From an uncultured Coriobacteriaceae bacterium (lineage in GTDB: Bacteria; Actinomycetota; Coriobacteriia; Coriobacteriales; Eggerthellaceae): a stretch of 5,451 bases of DNA. The notes under the pieces are model-generated. The model was not told the origin of the DNA. It saw only the letters and a program-made list of their open reading frames with translations, and did no database searches. A program made the translations under genes and the position numbers. The DNA lies in contig CACZIP010000149.1 of the NCBI GenBank assembly GCA_902781245.1, forward strand, positions 1 to 5,451, in the 5' to 3' direction. Below, in pieces: positions 1 through 5,451 of this stretch; position 1 is the first letter of the stretch, and every line of letters begins with the position of its first letter.

Positions 1-2
1 GC

Positions 3-212
3 TGGCTCCCGGGGATATTGCTCCGCTTCCTCGGGCGGGCCCTTCGGGCCCACCCTCGTCACCGGAGTTGTTCAACCCGCAAATACTTCACGCCGTGGGA
101 AGACGCCACCTTGTTCAACGGGCTTGTCACCTCGTGGGCCGACATATCCGAGCGCGCAGAAGAGCTGAAGCGCGCGGAACCCGTCCAATACCAACTCGAT
201 TTCAACGCGTAG
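3..212 (+). CDS. C-terminal end of probable DUF1156-type adenine-specific DNA methylase (partial, 5' end outside window)
   Basis: This is an open frame running in from the left edge and ending at TAG 210-212. The last 40 or so residues, from R-K-Y-F-T-P-W-E-D through L-F-N-G-L-V-T-S-W to a Q-L-D-F-N-A end, resemble from memory the C-terminus of DUF1156 DNA methylases, where an (A/L)(Y/F)N-x-L-(V/I)-x-(S/A)-W stretch closes the protein. These enzymes methylate adenine in DNA using S-adenosylmethionine; the catalytic part would lie upstream and is not visible. The following gene is a DUF499 ATPase, the usual neighbour of DUF1156 methylases, which supports the call. Upstream of about position 85 the same frame reads as an unlikely Arg/His/Leu-rich stretch, and all three forward frames are open there, so a frameshift, sequence error or diverged end is possible. 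The stop codon overlaps the ribosome binding site of the next gene. Confidence 0.55.
   Translation, partial: WLPGILLRFLGRALRAHPRHRSCSTRKYFTPWEDATLFNGLVTSWADISERAEELKRAEPVQYQLDFNA
33..55 (+). repeat. GC-rich inverted repeat (possible hairpin)
   Basis: GGGCCC at 37-42 and GGGCCC at 46-51 flank a 3-base TTC loop. After one C/A mismatch the stem continues as GGG 33-35 with CCC 53-55. It has no following T-run, so it is not a standard intrinsic terminator. It lies inside the uncertain-frame part of the upstream gene and may be an accident of high GC, a small dispersed palindrome, or the cause of a sequencing compression there. Confidence 0.45.
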
Positions 213-216
213 GAGG
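211..216 (+). promoter_or_regulatory. Ribosome binding site of the DUF499 gene, overlapping the upstream stop
   Basis: A perfect AGGAGG sits 8 bases before the GTG at 225 and fixes that start. Its first two bases are the last two of the upstream TAG stop (210-212), so ribosomes ending the first gene finish on the initiation site of the second. This indicates one transcript and likely coupled translation. Confidence 0.9.
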
Positions 217-224
217 CGTAGACC

Positions 225-3200
225 GTGGAAATCAAGGCCAACAACAACACACTCATCGGCAGCGCCTTCGACGCCATGCGCGAACCGCTCGGCATGTTCG
301 AAATGCGTGAGATGATTCGCAGGTACCACGACGAATGGTGGCGCGACGGCGTGCTCGGGCACCTTTACGAGGACCAGCGCCGCGACGTGGCGCCTGCGAG
401 CGAGACGGACGACATGGCTTGCATCGACTCGCTCGACGTGCTGCTGATGTTCCGCCTCATCATCCAGTCGTGGAAGGATGTCTTTATCGCCGTCCTGGAC
501 CGGCGCAGCCAGACGTGGTGCCGCGAGCTCATCGACACGCGCAACGCCTGGGCGCACAACACCGGCGAGGGCTTCTCGGACGAGGACACCGCTCGTGCGC
601 TCGACACCATGGCGCGCCTCATGGAGCAGATTGACCCAGAGACGGCCACTGCCATCCGCGACCTGTACCGCGAGCTCGTGTCACGCGACCAGGTAACTGC
701 CGCCGCACAGCCCGAACCCGCCAATGCGCGGCGCGGCTCGATTACAGCCACACCGATCTCTGGCGGTTCTGAGACGTTGCGGCCGTGGCGATCTGTCGTT
801 GCGCCCAAGGACGACGTCGCGCGCGGGCGTTTCAAGACGGCCGAGTTCGCTCTCGACCTGGCAACCGTGGCCAAGGGCGATGCCCGCTTCGAGTACCAAG
901 ACCCCAAGGAGTTCTTCAGCCGAACCTACATCACCGAGGGCATGAGGTCGCTGCTGATCACGGCGCTAAAACGCGTAAGCGTGACCGACGACGATGACGG
1001 CGACCCTGTGGTGGAGCTGAAGACCGCGTTCGGCGGTGGCAAGACCCACAGCATGCTGGCCGTGTACCACCTGATGCGCAACTCGAAGATTGCGAAAGAG
1101 CTGCCCGGTGTTGCCGAGGTGATGGATCAGGCGCACGTGCCGAGCCTTCCCGACAAGGTGTACGTGGCGACGCTCGTGGGCACCGACCTTGAGCCTGCCA
1201 ACTTCAAGAACCCGCCCTTCCTGAAGGGCAAGGTGAATACGCTCTGGGGCGAGATGGCCTACCAGCTGTGCCTGCAGAAGGGTGACCCTGAGCCGTATTC
1301 CATTATCCGGACCTCCGACTCGAAGAGCGTGGCGCCCGGCACCGACGCGCTCGTGCGCTTCTTCAACGCCATCGGCCCCTGCGTCGTGCTCATGGACGAG
1401 TTCGTGGTGTACGCCCGCAACCTCTACGGTAACGACAACAAGAACCTGCCCGCGGGCAACTTCGCCAACGTGCTTTCCTTCATGCAGCAGCTGACCGAGG
1501 CCGTTAAGCGCACCGAGAACTGCATGCTTATCGCATCGCTGCCTGCCAGTGCACGCGAGCTTGGCGACGAGGGCGGCGAGGAGGCGCTGAAGCGCGTCGA
1601 GCGCGTCTTCGGGCGACTCAACACCATCTGGCGCGCGGCGAACAACGAGGAGGGCTTCGAGATCGTCAAGCGCCGCCTGTTCAAGGACTATGACCAGCGC
1701 CTTGCCGAGCCCGTGGTGGACGCCTTCATGGACTACTACAAGGCTGATCCGGACAAGTTCCCCATCGAGTGCCGCGACCACGCATACCGCGAGCGCATGC
1801 TGCGGTGCTACCCCATACACCCGGAGGTGTTCGACCGGCTCTACAAGGACTGGAGCACGCTTGCCAACTTCCAGCGCACCCGCGGCGTGCTGCGCTTCAT
1901 GGCGACGGTCATCCACAACCTCTGGGAGAGCAACGACGCCGACCCGCTGATCATGTCCGGCTCAATCGACTACGGTGACAGCCGCATTCTGGAGGAGATT
2001 TTCCAGTACCTTGACCCTGCGTGGAACGCCGTTGTGGACAACGACGTCGATGGGCCGAACTCTGCGCCTGCGAGCATCGACAAGAACAACGGGCGCTTCT
2101 CGCGGCCACGGGCTGCGCGGCGCATCGCGAGGAGCATCTTCCTCGGCAGTGCGCCGACGGCCCGTGGCGAGAGCTTGCGTGGGCTCGACGCCTCCGACGT
2201 GCGACTGGGAGCGGCGATTCCCGGCACTGGCGTGACCGTGTATGACGACGCTCTGAACAAGATGCGCGACGAGCTGAGCTACCTGTATAACACCGGCATG
2301 CGATACTGGTACGACACGCACCCCACGCTTGAGAAGATGGCACGTGACCGTGCGAGCCGCATGGAGCAGGAGGCCATCAACAGCGAGATGGTCCGCATCA
2401 TCCGCGACTCCGAGAAGTCGAGCGCGAGTGGGTTCGGGTCGGTCTACATCTGCCCGACCTCTTCGGTTGAAGTGCCCGACGATGATGTGCTTTCGCTCGT
2501 GATTCTGCCGCCGAGCAAGCCGCTCGGCAAGGATATCGAGCGTTCCAGTGCTCGCGTGTTCGCCGAGGATTGCCTGACCATGCGCGGCGAAGCCCTGCGC
2601 GTCAACAGGAACAAGCTGCTGTTTGCCGTGATCAGCTCCTCGGAAATTGCGGATGCGAAGGATGCTGTGCGGCGTGCGCTTGCGTGGGCGAGCATCGACG
2701 CCGAGGCTGAAGGCTTGGAGCTAACACGCACTGCAAAATCGGATGTGTCACGCAAGCTTTCCGGCGCCAAGGATCGCGCGAAGAGGCTCGTGTTGGGCGC
2801 TTACCGGCATCTGCTCGTTCCCTCCCAGGACGCTGGCGATCTACGGCGCATCGATTGGGACGACTTGGCCATCGCCGGGAACGAGAGCATTTCCAAGCGG
2901 GCCTTCGAGAGGGCGACCAAGGAAGAGGCCGTGCTCACCGAGTACTCGCCTTATCTGCTTGATCGCGACCTTTCACAAATGCTTTGGCAAGAGCGTGACC
3001 ATGTGGCCGTGGCGGAGCTTGCAGCAGACTTCTCGCGGTACTGCTATCTGCGGCGCTTCTCCGATGACGGTGTGCTGCGAGAGACCATCACCGCTGCGGT
3101 TACGAGCAAGCAGTACTTTGCATATGCTGATGCTTACGACGAGGAAGCTGGGCGCTATCTCGGACTTGTGCTTGGCGAGCGGCCGATCGTGAGCATGCAT

Positions 3201-3626
3201 GATGGGCTTGTGGTGCAACGCGAGAAAGCGTTGGAGCAGCTGGCGTTCGACCGCGGCGGGGAATCTGACGATGGCGACGGCGCGTGCGGCGGCTTTGATG
3301 CAGGCAGCGACGGAGCTGGAAGCGGTGGAGACACCGGCTCGGAATCTGGTTCAGATACCGGCGAGGGTGGCGGTGGCGGTGCTGTTCCGCCGAAGCCGCT
3401 GCCGCGCGAGGTGGAGCTCGAGATGCAGCTCGACAAGCTCACGGCAGGGTACCAGGTGGGGTCAATCGTGGAAGAGATTCTGCAGCAGCTCTACGACCTG
3501 GGCGGTGCGAGCACGGAGCTGACGTTCAATGCATATGTGAACGTGCCTGATGGGATCGACGAGCAGACGCAGCGCGTTATCAAGGAGAACGCGAACGCGC
3601 TGGGGGTCACGATTCGGGTGAGGTAG
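225..3626 (+). CDS. HEPN (Swt1-like) and DUF499 P-loop ATPase domain protein, anti-phage associated
   Basis: This is a complete 1133-residue protein starting at GTG 225. Residues about 1-150 form a helical Swt1-like HEPN domain with the motif R106-N-A-W-A-H111, the Rx4-6H signature of HEPN ribonucleases. A Pro/Ala-rich joint follows (about 160-180). The DUF499 region begins near P187-W-R and includes E-F-F-x-R-T-Y-x-T-E-G (229-239). Its Walker A is A-F-G-G-G-K273-T-H and its Walker B is V-V-L-M-D391-E392. Further family blocks are Y529-P-I-H-P and the Arg-rich R551-T-R-G-V-L-R-F, a possible arginine finger. Residues 1013-1060 are a Gly/Ser/Asp linker, followed by a small alpha/beta C-terminal domain also seen in other DUF499 proteins. 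DUF499 ATPases sit beside DUF1156 methylases in defence islands. The likely role is the ATP-driven subunit of a methylation-linked phage defence system in the cytoplasm. RNase activity of the HEPN part is inferred. The reading frame is intact, with no sign of decay. Confidence 0.9.
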   Translation: MEIKANNNTLIGSAFDAMREPLGMFEMREMIRRYHDEWWRDGVLGHLYEDQRRDVAPASETDDMACIDSLDVLLMFRLIIQSWKDVFIAVLDRRSQTWCRELIDTRNAWAHNTGEGFSDEDTARALDTMARLMEQIDPETATAIRDLYRELVSRDQVTAAAQPEPANARRGSITATPISGGSETLRPWRSVVAPKDDVARGRFKTAEFALDLATVAKGDARFEYQDPKEFFSRTYITEGMRSLLITALKRVSVTDDDDGDPVVELKTAFGGGKTHSMLAVYHLMRNSKIAKELPGVAEVMDQAHVPSLPDKVYVATLVGTDLEPANFKNPPFLKGKVNTLWGEMAYQLCLQKGDPEPYSIIRTSDSKSVAPGTDALVRFFNAIGPCVVLMDEFVVYARNLYGNDNKNLPAGNFANVLSFMQQLTEAVKRTENCMLIASLPASARELGDEGGEEALKRVERVFGRLNTIWRAANNEEGFEIVKRRLFKDYDQRLAEPVVDAFMDYYKADPDKFPIECRDHAYRERMLRCYPIHPEVFDRLYKDWSTLANFQRTRGVLRFMATVIHNLWESNDADPLIMSGSIDYGDSRILEEIFQYLDPAWNAVVDNDVDGPNSAPASIDKNNGRFSRPRAARRIARSIFLGSAPTARGESLRGLDASDVRLGAAIPGTGVTVYDDALNKMRDELSYLYNTGMRYWYDTHPTLEKMARDRASRMEQEAINSEMVRIIRDSEKSSASGFGSVYICPTSSVEVPDDDVLSLVILPPSKPLGKDIERSSARVFAEDCLTMRGEALRVNRNKLLFAVISSSEIADAKDAVRRALAWASIDAEAEGLELTRTAKSDVSRKLSGAKDRAKRLVLGAYRHLLVPSQDAGDLRRIDWDDLAIAGNESISKRAFERATKEEAVLTEYSPYLLDRDLSQMLWQERDHVAVAELAADFSRYCYLRRFSDDGVLRETITAAVTSKQYFAYADAYDEEAGRYLGLVLGERPIVSMHDGLVVQREKALEQLAFDRGGESDDGDGACGGFDAGSDGAGSGGDTGSESGSDTGEGGGGGAVPPKPLPREVELEMQLDKLTAGYQVGSIVEEILQQLYDLGGASTELTFNAYVNVPDGIDEQTQRVIKENANALGVTIRVR
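3261..3407 (+). repeat. Low-complexity Gly/Ser/Asp-coding linker in the DUF499 gene
   Basis: This segment encodes almost only Gly, Ser, Asp, Glu, Thr and Ala (residues 1013 to about 1060), including two D-T-G triplets around E-S-G-S and a run of five glycines written as GGTGGC-type repeats. It ends in V-P-P-K-P-L-P. It is a flexible acidic tether between the main body and the last 72 or so residues. Because of its repeat content its length may vary between strains. Confidence 0.75.
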
Positions 3627-3680
3627 AAGGGCGCAAGCAACGACCGAACAGGGTAATTTCTATACAGCTTGCCAACTAAT

Positions 3681-3711
3681 TTGAGGCTGCGAGGATGGCT
3701 TGTGACATACT
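3681..3711 (+). promoter_or_regulatory. Possible sigma-70-type promoter for the TIGR04255 operon
   Basis: TTGAGG (3681-3686) could serve as a -35 element. CATACT (3706-3711), preceded by TGA, gives an extended TGn -10 with four of six consensus matches. The 19-base spacing is longer than ideal, so the extended -10 would have to carry most of the strength. A start of transcription near 3718 would leave a leader of roughly 78 bases before the ATG at 3796. Confidence 0.3.
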
Positions 3712-3781
3712 AATAGTTTAAGAGAAACGGGCTGGTTATTGTGGTTTGGTCGTTTAATCGGCTTGCGTGTAACGTGCGGAC

Positions 3782-3791
3782 GGAAGGTGAT
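3782..3791 (+). promoter_or_regulatory. Ribosome binding site deciding the start of the TIGR04255 gene
   Basis: GGAAGGTGAT pairs with the 16S tail through AAGG and GGTGAT and lies properly spaced from ATG 3796 (8 bases after AAGG). It overlaps the other in-frame ATG at 3790, which is therefore too close to be used. The still earlier TTG at 3739 has no such site. Confidence 0.7.
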
Positions 3792-3795
3792 GTGC

Positions 3796-4623
3796 ATGCG
3801 TTTCAAGGATGACAGCAAACCGCGCTCGCACTACGCCAAATGTCCGCTTACTGAAGTTGTTTGCCAGTTGAGGTTCCCAGTAATTCTCAATATCGACAAG
3901 GAATTGCCCGCGAGCTTCCAAGAGCTTATCCGAGCAGACTATCCCGAATATGCTTCCAATATCGAGCGGCAGCAACAGGTAGATTTTGTTGCGACGCCTG
4001 CCGGCGTAATAACACAGCCTGCAATTCAGCAGGAGAATATGAATCACTGCTTCACCAGCGAGGACGGGAAATGGCGAGTCAACTTGACCAGTTCATTCCT
4101 GGCGTTATCCACGAGTACATATGACACGTGGGAAGATTTTCGCGATAGACTCTGGCTGCCTGTTACAGCACTTACGCAATGTTACAACCCCGCCTACTAC
4201 ACTCGGGTTGGGCTGCGTTATGTGGATGTTTATGATCGGGTGAGACTTGGTCTGCAAGGGACGCCCTGGAGAGACTTGCTGCATGAGCAAATTCTTGGAA
4301 TGGCGGCTGTGCCGGACAACGAGAACGACATACAAACCATCAACCAGTACACCGAGATTAAGCTTGATGAGTATGACGCGATGATGCGCATTATCACCAA
4401 CTTCGGTGCCACCCCAGAGAATCCGGCCCAGCCTTTGCAGGACGTTTTTATCGTCGATACTGACACGTATTCGTTGCGTCGTTTCCCCATCGGCAAAGAA
4501 GGCGTCGAGGGTTGCCTCGACTTTATGCATGACAATTCAACAAATTTTGGACGCTGGATGGTTACGCAGAAACTGTTTGACGCCATGGAGCCAGAAGAGA
4601 TTGCCGAGGAGGATGCATCATGA
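3796..4623 (+). CDS. TIGR04255 family protein (function unknown)
   Basis: This 275-residue protein matches the sporadically distributed TIGR04255 family in length and in its key blocks. The N-terminal block is P17-L-T-E-V-V-C-Q-L-R-F, as in the family's Pro-x-x-Glu-Val-Val start. The middle block is R137-V-G-L-R-Y-V-D-V-Y followed by an L-x-G-T-P-W turn, and the C-terminal block is C-L-D-F-M-H245-D-N through F251 to M-V-T-Q. No signal peptide, membrane segment or catalytic triad is evident, so it is probably cytoplasmic. No biochemical function is established for the family, which turns up patchily across bacteria, often next to small unknown genes. It opens a separate operon after the DUF499 gene and overlaps the next gene by four bases. 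Its base composition is clearly lower in GC than the preceding gene, which suggests separate acquisition. Confidence 0.85.
   Translation: MRFKDDSKPRSHYAKCPLTEVVCQLRFPVILNIDKELPASFQELIRADYPEYASNIERQQQVDFVATPAGVITQPAIQQENMNHCFTSEDGKWRVNLTSSFLALSTSTYDTWEDFRDRLWLPVTALTQCYNPAYYTRVGLRYVDVYDRVRLGLQGTPWRDLLHEQILGMAAVPDNENDIQTINQYTEIKLDEYDAMMRIITNFGATPENPAQPLQDVFIVDTDTYSLRRFPIGKEGVEGCLDFMHDNSTNFGRWMVTQKLFDAMEPEEIAEEDAS
4606..4612 (+). promoter_or_regulatory. Ribosome binding site of the 184-residue protein gene
   Basis: GAGGAGG lies inside the end of the TIGR04255 gene, 7 bases before the ATG at 4620. Together with the ATGA stop-start overlap it indicates that the two proteins are made together in a controlled ratio. 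An out-of-frame ATG touches the site at 4613 and is too close to be used. Confidence 0.85.
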
Positions 4624-5174
4624 CCCCTTCGACAAGTGTGGCAGACCGCCCCATATATAGCCCATACACCGCGTCGCTCGCCGAAAGAAATATTACCTCG
4701 AGTGGCATGGGACGTGTTATCCCCTTGGCGGCCCAATATTTTACTACGGCTGGTACGAGTGCGCCGTACTACGAATCTGCGCTCCCGAGCAATCTCGACA
4801 TCTTCTCTGAAGTGGAACAGGGTATTAATGATCCATCCATAAGAGAAGAACAGAGGCACCTTGCGCGCAGGTTGCTTGCAGAGTTGAAAGCAAACCTGCT
4901 CCGCAACTATCGCCAGAGCCACATGGACCTGCCATACTCGAAGCTTCACATAAGCTTGCTTGAGGACGCCTCCGTTTTGATTGAGTGGACTTATCTCAAT
5001 CTCCGCGCGGGTTTCTCAATCGAGCAACATATCGACGAGTCTTCGTACTATGTACTTCTCCGCGATAGAGAAGACGGAGTCAGTACCATTGTGCCTGAAT
5101 ATGGACCATTAACCGATGACAACCTAGGTTTTGTAGCTTCTAAGGTTGTTGCACGCATTTCGGAGAAGCTTTGA
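4620..5174 (+). CDS. Conserved protein of unknown function encoded with TIGR04255
   Basis: This 184-residue protein has no family name that I recognise. Its ATG shares the ATGA with the upstream stop. Residues 1-60 or so look loosely structured and rich in Ser, Thr and Pro. Residues about 73-97 read as a charged amphipathic helix (E-E-Q-R-H-L-A-R-R-L-L-A-E-L-K). The likely conserved core is L120-I-E-W-T, then R129-A-G-F-S-I-E135 and D139-E-S-S-Y-Y-V-L-L-R-D149, a pattern of beta-strands and turns. From memory, similar IEW...R.GF.IE...ESSWY segments occur in small uncharacterised proteins of varied bacteria, but I cannot name a function. No signal peptide or membrane segment is seen. Strict coupling with the TIGR04255 gene suggests the two products act together. 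Base composition matches the TIGR04255 gene rather than the DUF499 gene. Confidence 0.85.
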   Translation: MTPSTSVADRPIYSPYTASLAERNITSSGMGRVIPLAAQYFTTAGTSAPYYESALPSNLDIFSEVEQGINDPSIREEQRHLARRLLAELKANLLRNYRQSHMDLPYSKLHISLLEDASVLIEWTYLNLRAGFSIEQHIDESSYYVLLRDREDGVSTIVPEYGPLTDDNLGFVASKVVARISEKL

Positions 5175-5188
5175 TTACCGATGAATGC

Positions 5189-5195
5189 GAGGAGG
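5189..5195 (+). promoter_or_regulatory. Likely ribosome binding site of the third cassette gene
   Basis: GAGGAGG occurs 11 bases before the ATG at 5207. The spacing is a little long, but the site is strong and favours that ATG over the TTG at 5171, which has only a GGAG (5162-5165) five bases before it. Confidence 0.6.
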
Positions 5196-5206
5196 CCTGT
5201 ACCGAA

Positions 5207-5451
5207 ATGGGGTTTCCAGACAGCCTGTATCGGGGATTCACGCAAGACGTGATTCAATCGGACGGAACCCTTGGTGCAAACGCTTTCGATTTCAGAGAGT
5301 ATGACAATCGTGGCGTTGAAGAATGCTCGATTAACTGGGCAGACGACGAGAGGTCCCTGCTGCTGATTGCTTTGCAAGAAAAAGACGGAAGGAAGCAGTT
5401 TAAGTTCGGCGCTTGTCGAATTCAACGGGATGAAATTGACCATATGCGGGG
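5207..5451 (+). CDS. Protein of unknown function with a SINW motif (partial, cut by the window end)
   Basis: This frame stays open to the last base; 81 codons are visible and the rest lies outside the window. The protein starts M-G-F-P-D-S-L-Y-R-G-F, then has a short acidic stretch and the core C40-S-I-N-W44-A-D-D, followed by L-L-L-I-A-L-Q-E-K and Q-F-K-F-G-A-C-R. From memory, a similar layout (LYRG near the start, ASINW-x-D-D, then QFK-x-G) recurs in short uncharacterised bacterial proteins; no function is known to me. An alternative start is TTG 5171, which overlaps the upstream stop as TTGA and would add 12 residues. Either way the gene follows its neighbour within about 32 bases, with the same lower GC, so it belongs to the same operon. 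Confidence 0.75.
   Translation, partial: MGFPDSLYRGFTQDVIQSDGTLGANAFDFREYDNRGVEECSINWADDERSLLLIALQEKDGRKQFKFGACRIQRDEIDHMR

Larger units (their letters stand above)
3627..3795 (+). other. Intergenic region between the two operons
   Basis: These 169 bases lie between the DUF499 stop and the chosen start of the TIGR04255 gene. The region is much richer in A/T than the gene before it. I see no RNA gene and no convincing intrinsic terminator; the only inverted match (AAACG near 3725 with CGTTT near 3750) is five base pairs with a wide loop and no T-run. The region probably carries the promoter of the second operon. Confidence 0.6.

Noticed and set aside
68..310. Alternative + strand open frame across the methylase end and DUF499 start
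   Set aside because: It is very Arg/His-rich and overlaps two better-supported frames, so it is a shadow. Only its possible contribution before about position 85, through a frameshift, is kept as a question.
966..1916. Long open frame of 316 codons on the - strand
   Set aside because: It lies wholly inside the DUF499 gene, whose motifs are unmistakable. Its Val/His/Leu-rich translation is the usual antisense shadow of a high-GC gene.
3724..3754. Possible terminator or operator formed by AAACG and CGTTT
   Set aside because: There are only five base pairs across a loop of about 20 bases, with no T-run and no G/C-rich stem, so it is not distinguishable from chance.
3739..3795. Earlier TTG start for the TIGR04255 protein, adding 19 residues
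   Set aside because: There is no ribosome binding site before it, the extra residues do not fit the family start, and a well-placed GGAAGGTGAT serves the ATG at 3796.
4230..4949. Open frame of 239 codons on the - strand across the TIGR04255 and 184-residue genes
   Set aside because: It overlaps two coupled + strand genes with good ribosome binding sites and shows no recognisable motif or upstream binding site of its own.
1..5451. Insertion sequences, CRISPR arrays, tRNA genes or attachment sites
   Set aside because: No spaced direct repeats, terminal inverted repeats, transposase motifs or tRNA-like cloverleaf patterns were seen on reading the sequence.

Overview
The window looks like part of a phage-defence island in a high-GC bacterium. 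Three pieces of evidence point that way. The large gene uses codons rich in G/C at third positions, most genes have strong AGGAGG-type ribosome binding sites, and GTG and ATG starts are both used. A Coriobacteriia-type actinobacterium (the Collinsella, Olsenella or Eggerthella kind) would fit, but this is a guess from composition and not from a marker gene.

Layout, all on the + strand. (1) Positions 1-212 hold the 3' end of a gene whose last 40 or so residues resemble the C-terminus of DUF1156-type adenine-specific DNA methylases. (2) Positions 225-3626 encode a complete 1133-residue protein with an N-terminal Swt1-like HEPN domain (R-N-A-W-A-H motif) and a DUF499 P-loop ATPase. It ends in a Gly/Ser/Asp-rich linker and a small conserved terminal domain. 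Its AGGAGG overlaps the stop codon of gene 1, so the two are almost certainly one operon. DUF1156 methylase plus DUF499 ATPase is a known defence-island pairing, usually with a helicase nearby; no helicase lies inside this window. (3) Positions 3627-3795 are a 169-base A/T-richer gap that probably carries a promoter. (4) Positions 3796-5451 hold a second, tightly packed operon of visibly lower GC. It consists of a TIGR04255-family protein, an overlapping (ATGA) 184-residue protein of unknown function with an IEW...R.GFSIE...ESSYY core, and a protein cut by the window end with a C-S-I-N-W-x-D-D core.

How they may work together: the first pair would form a methylation-linked defence system, with DNA modification by the upstream protein, ATP-driven action by the DUF499 protein, and possibly RNA cleavage by the HEPN domain. 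The second cassette has no known function. Its coupling, different base composition and position beside defence genes make it the best candidate here for an undescribed system. No RNA genes, CRISPR arrays, insertion sequences or phage attachment sites were seen.
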